From assembly GCF_015999265.1 (NCBI RefSeq), contig NZ_JAEAGR010000005.1:178001-242000 (forward strand): a stretch of 64,000 bases of DNA, written 5' to 3'. This stretch comes from Mobilitalea sibirica (GTDB taxonomy: Bacteria; Bacillota; Clostridia; Lachnospirales; Lachnospiraceae). Position numbers and translations under genes: made by a program. Of this stretch, positions 45,395 through 56,137 are shown piece by piece (within the stretch, counting starts at the first letter, position 1; each line of letters begins with the position of its first letter). The notes under the pieces were generated by a model that saw only the letters and a list, made by a program, of their open reading frames with translations, did no database searches and was not told the DNA's origin.

Positions 45395-47069
45395 CCTTTA
45401 AGGTCTCCTTTAGATTAGTCAGCGCAATTTTTGTTTCGGCTGCAGTTTCACCTAGCAAGGAAGCTATTTCTTGTACGACACGCATCTGTTTTTCTATGAC
45501 CTTATCCGTTATTTCAATCGTTTTTTTACTGACTTCTTCCTTCATTAATCTTGATTTTTCTTCCGTCGTAATATCCCGCATGATACTAATAATAATGTGA
45601 TAAGTTTTATCATATATCACGGTCTCTTCTATGTATCTTTGATATTCTGCCAGATAGGTCAGCTTATCATGGATGTTACGTCCGGTGGTCATAACATTAA
45701 GATAAGCGGATGGGTTTAATATACGAATGACAGGGGAGCCCAAGATATCCAGTTTGTTTTTTATATTAAAGATCTGTCTGGCTGCTCTATTAATCTGTTG
45801 TACCTCAAGGTTTTCATTAAGAACTAGAACACCGCTTGGCATATTGTATATGATATTATCGGAAAAGTTCTCAGCTTTTTCTTTTAAAAACGGTAGGCAC
45901 ATCGTTAAATCTGCCTTACCTTGATAGACTGCAATTGCTTTATCACGACAGGTATTATATCCACAGCTACCACAGTTAAGCTCCTGATCAGCTTGTGCTT
46001 TTCCCATTTTCTTGAGGATCTCTGCTATAGCAGAGCTTCCGGGCATCTGATTCTTGTTACCTATATAGGAAAAGGTTTTCTTGTATTGAGCCATTTCTGA
46101 AACAGAGATAGGGAAATCATTCTTTTTCGCGTACTTTTGTATGGCAATATAATCTGTGATCGGCAGAAGCTGTTGCTTGTCCATAGCAGGACCACCAATG
46201 CAGCTGCCGGTGCATGCTGACATTTCAATAAACAGATTGGATGATTTACCTTGAATGATGTCATTTAGTGCACGGATACAATTATCTACGCCGTCAACAG
46301 AGATAACGTCGTAATCTGTATCATTTAGATTCATTGTCCGTAGAATACCTCCTGAAATCGGAAAAAGTCTTGCTTTTCCTTCAACTTCCATCAGTTGTTC
46401 ATGGCTTTCCTCTATTGATAAATTATTTTCCGTAAGCCAACCGGACAATTCTTCAAAGGTAAGAGCGCAATCAACAATGCCGGGATAAAGTTCTGCTTCC
46501 TCTTTTTTTGAAATACATGGACCGATAAATACGGTAAGTGCATCCGGATGTTCTTTTTTTATTTTCATACAGTGTGCCTGCATGGGTGAAATAACATCTG
46601 CAAGATAGGGGAGTGCATTTGGATAGTATTTTTGAATTAAGGTGTTAACCGTATGACAGCAGGATGAGATAATGACTCTTCCATCGTTTTGCTGGAGCAT
46701 TCCTTCATATAATTTTTTCACTACGGTTGCACCCAGAGCAGTTTCCTCAGCTCCCGCAAAACCTAACTTTATTAAAGTATTCCTTAAGGAATGGATGTCA
46801 GATCCCTTGTAATTAGCGACAAAGGAGGGTGCGATACTGGCGAACACAGGATGTCCAGAAGCAATTAAACTCTTTGCAACATCAACGTCATTTCTGATTT
46901 GCTTTGCATTTTGTGGGCAGGCAACAAAACATTCACCGCAGAGGATACACTGATCCTTAACGATGTGAGCCTGATGATCAGCAAATTTTATGGATTTCAC
47001 CGGGCAGTGGCGAATACATTTATAACAATTTTTACAGTTGGCTTTTTTTAGTTGGATGTAATGATTCAT
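45387..47069 (-). CDS. [FeFe]-hydrogenase-like sensor with 4Fe-4S and PAS domains
   Basis: A 560-residue iron-sulfur protein. Two ferredoxin-type 4Fe-4S motifs at the start (CKNCYKCIRHCP, CILCGECFVACP) are followed by the H-cluster domain: ISSCCHTVN, IGPCISKKEE and SACTGSCIGG give the four cluster cysteines, in a variant form compared with catalytic enzymes. Next comes a CGSCGYNTC...C cluster motif near 370-395 and a PAS domain near 400-500. The C-terminus is a coiled coil. This is the layout of sensory, not bulk-catalytic, hydrogenases. ATG 47069 has AAGAG upstream; GTG 47078 is an alternative. It overlaps the SpoIIE-like gene. Confidence 0.82.
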   Translation of the reverse strand: MNHYIQLKKANCKNCYKCIRHCPVKSIKFADHQAHIVKDQCILCGECFVACPQNAKQIRNDVDVAKSLIASGHPVFASIAPSFVANYKGSDIHSLRNTLIKLGFAGAEETALGATVVKKLYEGMLQQNDGRVIISSCCHTVNTLIQKYYPNALPYLADVISPMQAHCMKIKKEHPDALTVFIGPCISKKEEAELYPGIVDCALTFEELSGWLTENNLSIEESHEQLMEVEGKARLFPISGGILRTMNLNDTDYDVISVDGVDNCIRALNDIIQGKSSNLFIEMSACTGSCIGGPAMDKQQLLPITDYIAIQKYAKKNDFPISVSEMAQYKKTFSYIGNKNQMPGSSAIAEILKKMGKAQADQELNCGSCGYNTCRDKAIAVYQGKADLTMCLPFLKEKAENFSDNIIYNMPSGVLVLNENLEVQQINRAARQIFNIKNKLDILGSPVIRILNPSAYLNVMTTGRNIHDKLTYLAEYQRYIEETVIYDKTYHIIISIMRDITTEEKSRLMKEEVSKKTIEITDKVIEKQMRVVQEIASLLGETAAETKIALTNLKETLKDE

Positions 47070-47182
47070 GATAAACACTCTTTTCTAGTCTAATATGTAA
47101 TGTTCATTAGGTTCCTATAGGATAAACTCAAGTATTTAATAGGTAGAGTTTGTTCGAAAAATCAGGTTATTATTATGAGTTG

Positions 47183-47428
47183 TTACTGTAATTTTGATAG
47201 AATATTACTTTGAAAGAAATCCGGGAAATTTTCTTTTGAAACACCGCATATAATCTCATCATTAACTTTGATAGAGACTCCATCTGTACATTTTCCAAGA
47301 CAGAAGGCGGCAGATAAATTAATTTTATCTTCTAAGTTATACTTAGTTATTGCTTCTTTTGCCAGTTGGATAATATCATGGGATCCTTTTATGTGACAAG
47401 AACTACCGACACAAATATTAACATTCAT
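47183..47428 (-). CDS. [2Fe-2S] thioredoxin-like ferredoxin
   Basis: An 81-residue ferredoxin of the NuoE C-terminal type. It starts VNICVGSSCHIKGS and has FCLGKCTDG, giving the four cluster cysteines. It would pass electrons within the hydrogenase-sensor module. AAGGAGAG lies directly before the ATG. It is 114 nt upstream of the sensor gene on the same strand. Confidence 0.85.
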   Translation of the reverse strand: MNVNICVGSSCHIKGSHDIIQLAKEAITKYNLEDKINLSAAFCLGKCTDGVSIKVNDEIICGVSKENFPDFFQSNILSKLQ

Positions 47429-47629
47429 TATAGACTCTCCTTCAATTTTTGATATGAAATATAATGGTGCTTTAAGCTCATAATTGATTTAAGCATATAA
47501 TATTGTTAAAAAAATGTCAATGTCAAATTAAAGAAAATATTACTTTGTTTATAAATTTATATATTTTTGTTTACAACGAAAATTAATTAGAACTAAAGAG
47601 TAGGCTTTGTAAAATGAACTGTTTAGAAC

Positions 47630-47667
47630 AAAGAAGGAAGTGCACCTGGGTGCACTTCCTTCTTTGT
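47630..47667. terminator. Hairpin terminator after argH
   Basis: AAGAAGGAAGTGCACC and GGTGCACTTCCTTCTT form a 16-bp perfect stem with a very short loop. It lies 45 nt past the argH stop and can act in both directions. Confidence 0.75.
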
Positions 47668-47711
47668 CCTGTCTTATCTGTTAACAGGAATATGATAAAG
47701 CGGTGTCTTTG

Positions 47712-49085
47712 TTACTGTTCTAAATACGCGTCATTTAATTGGATTATCTTATTCATTGCATCCAGTCCCGGAGCTCCGATGGTGTTTCGTTTATTCACAC
47801 AGGTGGTCAGACTGATAGCCTCATAGATATCTTCTTCGAATACAGGACTGATATTTTTATAGTCTTCAAGACTCATTTCATCAAGAGATATATTCTTTTC
47901 AATACAGGTGAGAACCAGCTGTCCTACAATACCATGGGCATCCCGAAATGCTACCCCTTTATTCACTAGATAATCGGCTGCATCCGTTGCGTTGGTAAAA
48001 CCGTTTTTCGCACTGCCGGCCATAATTGTTTTATTGAATTGCATGGTTGAAACCATTCCGGTAAATAAAGCCAAACATCCTTTTACTGTATCAATTGCAT
48101 CAAAGGTCAATTCTTTATCCTCCTGCATATCTTTGTTATACGCAAGGGGTAGACCCTTCATAGTTGTAAGTAAGGATATTAATGCTCCATAAACACGGCC
48201 TGTTTTTCCTCTTACCAGTTCTGCAATGTCAGGATTTTTTTTCTGGGGCATAATGGAAGAGCCTGTGGAATAGGCATCATCCAGTTCGATAAAGCGATAT
48301 TCATTACTATTCCATATGATAATCTCTTCACTAAAACGGCTGAGGTGCATCATGATAGTTGATAATGCGCTAAGAAGCTCGATCAGATAATCTCGGTCGG
48401 ATACACTATCCATACTATTTAAAGTAGGACCGTCAAAGCCTAATAACGTTGCCGTGTACTCTCGGTCTAATGGATATGTAGTACCGGCCAGTGCTCCACT
48501 ACCAAGGGGTGATAAATTCATACGTTTTATAATATCAGTAAGCCTTTGGCGATCTCGTTTAAACATCTCAAAGTAAGCACCGATATGATGTGCCAAAGTA
48601 ACCGGCTGCGCCTTTTGCAGATGGGTAAAACCGGGCATAAAGGTATCGGTATTGTCCCTCATGATTTCCTGAAGAGATTGCAATAGATCTTTTAACAGAG
48701 CATCGATTTCGTAAATTTCATCCCGGGTATATAGCTTCATGTCAGTAGCGACCTGATCGTTACGGCTTCTTCCGGTGTGAAGTTTCTTGCCTGCTTCTCC
48801 AATGCGTTCAATTAAATGTGCCTCAACAAAAGAATGGATGTCTTCGTGTTCAGCATTAATCACAAGGCTTCCATTCATAATATCCTCAAGAATGCCTGAC
48901 AGGCCGCTTATAATCTGGTCCTTTTCTTCTTGATTTATAATTCCCTGCTTTTCTAACATAGTTACATGAGCAATACTTCCTTCAATATCCTGCTTGTAAA
49001 ATTTTTGATCAAAGGAAATAGATGCATTAAAATTATGAACCAGTTGATTGGTTTCTTTCGTAAAACGTCCGCCCCAAAGCTTCAT
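47712..49085 (-). CDS. argH: Argininosuccinate lyase
   Basis: A 457-residue fumarase/aspartase-superfamily enzyme, last step of arginine synthesis: argininosuccinate to arginine and fumarate. MKLWGGRF at the start, [27 protein letters not shown] and the family signature [12 protein letters not shown] are all present. ATG 49085 is preferred (AGAGGTTGAT upstream) to one three codons before it. No argG neighbour is visible, so it is separated from the rest of the pathway here. Own hairpin terminator. Confidence 0.97.
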   Translation of the reverse strand: MKLWGGRFTKETNQLVHNFNASISFDQKFYKQDIEGSIAHVTMLEKQGIINQEEKDQIISGLSGILEDIMNGSLVINAEHEDIHSFVEAHLIERIGEAGKKLHTGRSRNDQVATDMKLYTRDEIYEIDALLKDLLQSLQEIMRDNTDTFMPGFTHLQKAQPVTLAHHIGAYFEMFKRDRQRLTDIIKRMNLSPLGSGALAGTTYPLDREYTATLLGFDGPTLNSMDSVSDRDYLIELLSALSTIMMHLSRFSEEIIIWNSNEYRFIELDDAYSTGSSIMPQKKNPDIAELVRGKTGRVYGALISLLTTMKGLPLAYNKDMQEDKELTFDAIDTVKGCLALFTGMVSTMQFNKTIMAGSAKNGFTNATDAADYLVNKGVAFRDAHGIVGQLVLTCIEKNISLDEMSLEDYKNISPVFEEDIYEAISLTTCVNKRNTIGAPGLDAMNKIIQLNDAYLEQ

Positions 49086-49348
49086 ATAAATCAACCTCTT
49101 TTCTTTTCAAGTTATTTATTTTGATCTCTCATCCGATGTTTTATCTTGTATTCCATGCAGATGATCAAGTATTTTTATACATATTATAGATTTTAACCGT
49201 TTCTATAAATATATATACTTATTCTAACTTATCATGTGGTTTTGTTGGTATTATATTACTCTTTTTTCAATAAAAAAGCAATACATAATTAATATTTATG
49301 CAAAAATATTTATATATTTACGATGTTTGTCATTGAACATATAGAAAC

Positions 49349-49384
49349 GAGTAAAGAATTCATCTTTAGAAAAACTCTTTACTC
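49349..49384 (-). terminator. Hairpin downstream of the M32 peptidase gene
   Basis: GAGTAAAG and CTTTACTC form a short stem about 37 nt past the stop on the minus strand. The T-run is weak. Confidence 0.4.
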
Positions 49385-49420
49385 ATATCCATTACATTCG
49401 GTAATTAGTGGCATATATAG

Positions 49421-50926
49421 TTAAAGATCATATAGTCTGCTGTATTTGTCCTTTAAGTATTTGATATAATGTTCTGCATTAAACTCTTCACCGGTTACAT
49501 CCTTTAATATCTGATTTGTATTTTTTGTTGCACCGTATTTATGGATATAATCCCTTAGGTATTCTTTGATCGGGGTTAGATTACCCTGCTTTAAATATTC
49601 GTCAATCGGCATAACCTCTAGCATCTGTGCATAGATCTGAGAAGCTACTGCAGTACCGACAGCATAGGAAGGGAAATAACCGAACTCACCCCAGGACCAA
49701 TGGGTATCCTGTAAAATTCCGGTGGTATCATCAGAAGGAGTGATGCCCATATATTCCTGATATTTTTTATTCCAGATCTGCGGAAGATCCTCCACAGCTA
49801 CATCTTCCGAGAATAGCATCTTTTCAATTTCATATCGAATAATGATGTGTATCGGATAGGATAGTTCGTCAGCTTCTGTTCTGATCAGACTGGGGGCCGC
49901 TTTATTAATACCGCGGATAAAATGATCCAGGGAAATATCCTTTAAGTTTTCAGGGTAGGTTTCTACCAGCTTTTCATAAATCGGTTCCCAGAAAGCAGTA
50001 CTACGGCCAATGATGTTTTCATAAAAACGGGACTGAGCTTCATGCATTCCCATGGAAGCACCGGTGCCAACCAAGGTTTGGGTTAGAGAATCGTCAATAT
50101 TCATCTCATAAATTGCATGACCGCTTTCGTGTATCATAGAGAACATGGCACTTTCAAGATTATCCTCCATATAGCGGTCTGAGATTCTGACATCATGATT
50201 GTGTAACTGCATGGTAAAGGGGTGAGCACTTTCTCCGATCACACCACGGTTAAAGTCAAAGCCAACATAACCACTTAAGAAACGACAGAATTCCTTCTGT
50301 TTCTGGATATCATAATTTTTATAGTTGTAACTCTTATCAATGGTCTCAGCCTTCTTTGTCACTTCTTTTAATAAAGGTATAATATCTTCTTTGATTTTGT
50401 CAAAAAAGGTATCAAGCTCTTTGATACCGAAGCATTCTTCATAATCATAGAGTAACACCTCGTAAGGTTTTTTATCACCCTTTACACGGTAACCGGCAAA
50501 TTTCTTTTTATATTCAATCACCTGTTTTAAGTAGGGAGCAAAATCATCGAATTTATTATCTTTTTTTGCTTTGGCCCATTTTCTGCTGGAAACAGAAGCT
50601 AATTCATTGAAGGCCCGATATTCCTCAGGAGGAATGCTTTCCAGTTGCTCATATGTTTTACCCAGTTCTTTAATGATGGCTTTTTGTGTATCGGTTAAAT
50701 CTTCCTGCTCCTTTTCATCCTGCAGTTTTTTTAATAGTTTTCTTACATCGTCATTGATTAAACTTTTCATATATTCATCGGATAAAATACCGACAACTTT
50801 GGAGGTGTAGTCGGCCGCTTCGAAGGGGGCCAAAGTCTGATCATCCCACTCGAAGAGATTCCTGGCTGTTTGTAATGCCATTGCCTTATCTAGATATGGC
50901 TGTAATTTCTCAAAATACTTATTCAT
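49421..50926 (-). CDS. M32 family carboxypeptidase
   Basis: A 501-residue zinc carboxypeptidase (Taq carboxypeptidase family) that trims C-terminal residues from peptides in the cytoplasm. HESGH lies in MIHESGHAIYE; further family segments are GVIGESAHPFTMQLHNHDVRI, FYENIIGRS, IRTEADELSYPIHIIIRYEIE and GILQDTHWSWGEFGYFPSYA. The length fits the family. ATG 50926 (MNKYFEKL) is chosen by comparison with relatives. An in-frame ATG at 51037 would add 37 residues, and neither has a clear ribosome binding site. Confidence 0.88.
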   Translation of the reverse strand: MNKYFEKLQPYLDKAMALQTARNLFEWDDQTLAPFEAADYTSKVVGILSDEYMKSLINDDVRKLLKKLQDEKEQEDLTDTQKAIIKELGKTYEQLESIPPEEYRAFNELASVSSRKWAKAKKDNKFDDFAPYLKQVIEYKKKFAGYRVKGDKKPYEVLLYDYEECFGIKELDTFFDKIKEDIIPLLKEVTKKAETIDKSYNYKNYDIQKQKEFCRFLSGYVGFDFNRGVIGESAHPFTMQLHNHDVRISDRYMEDNLESAMFSMIHESGHAIYEMNIDDSLTQTLVGTGASMGMHEAQSRFYENIIGRSTAFWEPIYEKLVETYPENLKDISLDHFIRGINKAAPSLIRTEADELSYPIHIIIRYEIEKMLFSEDVAVEDLPQIWNKKYQEYMGITPSDDTTGILQDTHWSWGEFGYFPSYAVGTAVASQIYAQMLEVMPIDEYLKQGNLTPIKEYLRDYIHKYGATKNTNQILKDVTGEEFNAEHYIKYLKDKYSRLYDL

Positions 50927-52757
<1,831 letters not shown>

Positions 52758-52853
52758 AGAATAATGAATTATAAAAATCATATTCTGAGGTAGTTTATCT
52801 GGGGAGAGAACAACTCGTTGCGCCAGATGAATAAATCATTAGTTTATGAACCA

Positions 52854-52891
52854 TTATGTGTTAGGGAACTATGAAGTACCCTAACACATAA
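52854..52891 (+). terminator. Terminator of eno
   Basis: TTATGTGTTAGGG (52854-52866) pairs with CCCTAACACATAA (52879-52891) and is followed by TTATAA. Confidence 0.8.
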
Positions 52892-52949
52892 TTATAATAA
52901 TGTTTGGATACGCATCAGTTGGAACTGCTTATATATTAGTTATAATAAT

Positions 52950-53003
52950 AGGTTCTATATGAATCTTAGGTGAATTTTCACTCTAATATTTCATATAGAA
53001 CCT
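52950..53003. terminator. Second hairpin downstream of eno
   Basis: AGGTTCTATATGAA (52950-52963) pairs perfectly with TTCATATAGAACCT (52990-53003), followed by TATTAATTTT on the plus strand. It may end eno read-through or the convergent lipoprotein transcript. Confidence 0.65.
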
Positions 53004-53080
53004 TATTAATTTTATAGAATTAGGATGTCAAAAGCCATTCTTCAAATTTCATTTCGTTAATTTTCACATACACTTTCTTT

Positions 53081-53098
53081 TTTCAGAGTGATGCAAAC
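53081..53098. repeat. Short repeat, copy A
   Basis: An 18-base element, TTTCAGAGTGATGCAAAC, that recurs with one mismatch at 56006-56023. Both copies lie shortly downstream of minus-strand genes. Confidence 0.3.
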
Positions 53099-53133
53099 TC
53101 GCGGGTAAGGAATTATAAGCAATTTGAATGCAA

Positions 53134-55284
53134 TTATCGATCCCATTTCTTAATATCACTCAGAAGATATTGCTGTTTTTTCGTAGAGGGACTTATAGTA
53201 TAAATATAAGAAAATGTCTTAGTTACAGCAGCCTGATCAGGATATTGTATCGATATTTCTTCGGTGACATATACCTGATAAACATTATTGTTCTCATCAA
53301 ATTCTACTTTTTCTACCTTACTGCTAATATATTCTTCCCGAATTCCACGGCTATATAGATCGGAGACTAATTCCTTCTGAGCGTTATACAGTTTACTTCC
53401 CTTAAGAAGATGGGCTTCTACATAAGGAAAATAATCAATATTAATTGCGTTTACTAAAGATTTTACATATAGGCGTATCACAGAATTCATCAATGGAAGC
53501 AGTTCCTTATCAGTAGTCTCCTTAGGGGATGCCATATCATCCCTATGAAAGGACAGCCACAGTTCTCCCTCTGTGTCAATTAAATCAATTATTTCAGAAT
53601 AAGGGACACTAAAATCGGGAAAACCTGCCGCATAAGCAGCAATTTCGTAGGGGTAGAAATATAGGATCAAAGTATCTTCTGTAAGGATGAAATATTGGTT
53701 TTGGGATATCCCATGAAAGCTGTCTGCGAAAATCATACTGTCTTCATCTATACTCATTTCGTTTATCTTTTTCTCTAAAATCATATTCAGTATTGATATA
53801 TAATAACTTTCTTCTTTGAATAGATCGCTTAAGGTATAATGATTACCAGTCTTTATATTGAAGTAGTAATAATCATTAATGGGCATGCCATGGGCTGCAC
53901 CGTAGGGATAGTCATAGCCGGATTTTTGAATGACTAATAAATCATTAATTAGTTCAATACTAAAGTTATCTTCAACATAGACAATATAATCATCATCTGG
54001 ATCAGAGTCATTCTGGCTTCGATCAAAGAGAGACTTAATCTTCTTATTAAGGGATGTCTGTATCTTTTCATCCTTCAAGCCATCAATTTCGGGGTAGAAG
54101 ATGAGTGTAAACCGGTCCGGTCTGAGCTTTATTTTTTTTGCTGTAATGTCATCCGTCAGAGAAAATAAAGTATCTGATCTCCAGAGGATGGATCCATCTT
54201 TTCGAAGGTAATAAGTCTCGTAATCTATATCTGCACGAATGAAGTCATCACCTAGTAACGAAAGGCTGCCAATGCCCTCTAACTTAGGTAGGGTTTCTAT
54301 TATATTACCTTTTGTGTCAATAAAATAAGTATATTTATCATCGGAGGCAGATGCCAGATCCCCTTGATATTCATTTATGTCATAATGGATATAGTCGGAT
54401 AATTGTTCTCCATCTTTATTAAAGATAGCCATAGGTTCCTTGACCGGAATGTCAAACTCGTCTAAGCTTTGTCTTCGAACAGCAAAGAGTCCTTTACCGA
54501 GATTATATATCTCACCAATGACCGGGCCGATAATAATGTTATTCTGTTCATCGACTACTTGGTAAGAGTTATAATTATCACCGTTAATTACTTGATATCC
54601 ATCTTTATATTCTTGATAGTTATAATAAGCTTCTTTCTCTGTATCACTTACTTTTGTACCGGTTTTATCAACAGTAAAGAAGTTTTCGCCGTCTTTTGAT
54701 ACAATTGCTATATGATCTTGAGTAAAGTCTAGTGCATTCGTATATATGGGTTCTATAATAACCTTTCCCTCAGTATTGATAAACCCATACATATAACGGT
54801 CATTAATCATTTTTATAAACTTAGCAGCTCCGTTATGGTAATCATAGATCATGTACTCGTTTTCAAAAATCACCTTACCCTGTTCGTTGATTACCTGGAA
54901 TGTTTCGTCGTTGTATACGACTGCTAAGTCTTCCATGAAATCACCGGCGCCATCATATGTTGGAGGTATGACAAAAGTACCTTCTCTATTGATGTATCCG
55001 TATTTATTACCTTCTTCCGTAGCTTCATAGGCTGGGAACAGGTTCGCTATATAGGTAGTTTCAAAAGAGGGTTTTATTGAGGGAGGAATCTCCTGATTCG
55101 GTGCTTGACTCTCAGTGTCGGTTTTGTCTTCTGGAATTTCAGTCGGAACGACGGTTGGATTAAATGTTTCTTGGATTTGATTGATATCTGATTCACTACT
55201 CTTAAAGTCATCATCTCTGTTATTACAACCTGTTATGGAGGTTATGATTATTGCTGATATTGCCGTGATGATTAATTTTCTCAT
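53134..55284 (-). CDS. WG-repeat lipoprotein with a DUF3298-like domain
   Basis: A 716-residue lipoprotein. The signal peptide ends at a lipobox (SITG-C, Cys20). A Thr/Pro-rich linker follows, then several WG-type repeats (KYGYINREGTFVIPPTYDGA, RYMYGFINTEGKVIIEPIY, and others, about 90-330). Such repeats occur in surface proteins. Residues 420-650 match the DUF3298/DUF4163 type: YPYGAAHGMPINDYYYFNIKTG, ILMKN-like helices, then FYPYEIAAYAAGF. GGGGG precedes the start. Surface location is likely; the function is unknown. Confidence 0.75.
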   Translation of the reverse strand: MRKLIITAISAIIITSITGCNNRDDDFKSSESDINQIQETFNPTVVPTEIPEDKTDTESQAPNQEIPPSIKPSFETTYIANLFPAYEATEEGNKYGYINREGTFVIPPTYDGAGDFMEDLAVVYNDETFQVINEQGKVIFENEYMIYDYHNGAAKFIKMINDRYMYGFINTEGKVIIEPIYTNALDFTQDHIAIVSKDGENFFTVDKTGTKVSDTEKEAYYNYQEYKDGYQVINGDNYNSYQVVDEQNNIIIGPVIGEIYNLGKGLFAVRRQSLDEFDIPVKEPMAIFNKDGEQLSDYIHYDINEYQGDLASASDDKYTYFIDTKGNIIETLPKLEGIGSLSLLGDDFIRADIDYETYYLRKDGSILWRSDTLFSLTDDITAKKIKLRPDRFTLIFYPEIDGLKDEKIQTSLNKKIKSLFDRSQNDSDPDDDYIVYVEDNFSIELINDLLVIQKSGYDYPYGAAHGMPINDYYYFNIKTGNHYTLSDLFKEESYYISILNMILEKKINEMSIDEDSMIFADSFHGISQNQYFILTEDTLILYFYPYEIAAYAAGFPDFSVPYSEIIDLIDTEGELWLSFHRDDMASPKETTDKELLPLMNSVIRLYVKSLVNAINIDYFPYVEAHLLKGSKLYNAQKELVSDLYSRGIREEYISSKVEKVEFDENNNVYQVYVTEEISIQYPDQAAVTKTFSYIYTISPSTKKQQYLLSDIKKWDR

Positions 55285-55367
55285 AGAGAGCCCCCTTGTA
55301 TGTAGTCATTCCGGTGTTGCCAAGAATTGATACATGTTTTTCTATATTATATTACGAATATAATATG

Positions 55368-55421
55368 AAATACCCCTGCATCTGCTTATAGGAATCCGCC
55401 TGTCTAGATGTAGGGGTATTT
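55368..55421. terminator. Hairpin between the lipoprotein gene and a small gene
   Basis: AAATACCCCTGCATCT (55368-55383) pairs with AGATGTAGGGGTATTT (55406-55421), with one G-T pair. It lies 24 nt past the small gene's stop on the minus strand and can end that transcript. Confidence 0.7.
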
Positions 55422-55444
55422 ATTATGCTTATGTAGCTATTTTA

Positions 55445-55648
55445 TCATTCGTGTTTTACCTCATAAGGTTCTTTTATCTGGCATCGGTAAGCTTTAATTA
55501 CATTGCCGCTTATTCTTGTAAGACGCTTGTCCGGGCATAAGTCCTTATCCCATACATAGGGCATGTTATCATACATGCTCCATTGATCCCACATGGAATC
55601 ATCATAGGGCTTTACCGGAACCGGTAAATTCTCTTTATTCACTTCCAT
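55445..55648 (-). CDS. Small Trp-rich protein of unknown family
   Basis: A 67-residue, soluble protein. It has three Trp in a short acidic stretch (DDSMWDQWSMYDN and YVWDKDLC), two Cys (CPDK and YRCQ) and many prolines. No membrane segment, signal or known motif. A proper start (ATG 55648) and hairpins on both sides make it a real gene. I do not recognise it. Confidence 0.45.
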   Translation of the reverse strand: MEVNKENLPVPVKPYDDSMWDQWSMYDNMPYVWDKDLCPDKRLTRISGNVIKAYRCQIKEPYEVKHE

Positions 55649-55981
55649 GCCAACACCTCACAACAAGATTCTGTTTATCACAAAAAGTGAAGATAAGATC
55701 AATCTCAACAGGTATGTCCCATAAATCAATAATATCATCAACTTTATAAGATAATATAATACTTTTTAGCAATATAAATGAGTAACTGAGAGCGGAAAAC
55801 TTTGTAAGAAATTGTATAACATAATAATAAGATTATCGGATAAATGTTTCATTTTATTAACTAGTATAAATATATAATGGAAAATATTTTTTTTCAAGTA
55901 CGGTATAAAAATATTTTCAATTTTGTGCGATATTTATAAAAGGAAACGTATCAGACGAAACCTATTACTGGTGAAACATAA

Positions 55982-56004
55982 AAAGGGGTCCTTAGGACCC
56001 CTTT
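55982..56004 (-). terminator. Terminator downstream of the P-type ATPase gene
   Basis: AAAGGGGTCC (55982-55991) and GGACCCCTTT (55995-56004) form a 10-bp stem with a 3-nt loop. On the minus strand it is followed by a T-run. Confidence 0.7.
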
Positions 56005-56005
56005 A

Positions 56006-56023
56006 TTTCAAAGTGATGCAAAC
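56006..56023. repeat. Short repeat, copy B
   Basis: TTTCAAAGTGATGCAAAC, identical to 53081-53098 except for one base. It stands just next to the ATPase terminator. Two copies only, so it may be chance. Confidence 0.3.
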
Positions 56024-56137
56024 ATAATTTAGTGAGCAACTGTTATGAAGTCGTTGGTACTTTGACCGCATGTTTTGCGGTCTTATGTATCACTATGTAC
56101 TTCATCAAGCAAGAGCGTGTCAGGAATAAGCTATGTA

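Larger units (their letters stand above)
52758..53133. other. Intergenic region between eno and a convergent lipoprotein gene
   Basis: Two hairpins follow eno (listed separately). A short element at 53081-53098 is repeated at 56006-56023. No gene. Confidence 0.5.
55649..56137. other. Gap between the small protein gene and the P-type ATPase
   Basis: About 490 bases. It contains the ATPase terminator and the repeat element, both listed separately. A GACCGCATGTTTTGCGGTC hairpin is also present near 56066. No gene. Confidence 0.4.
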
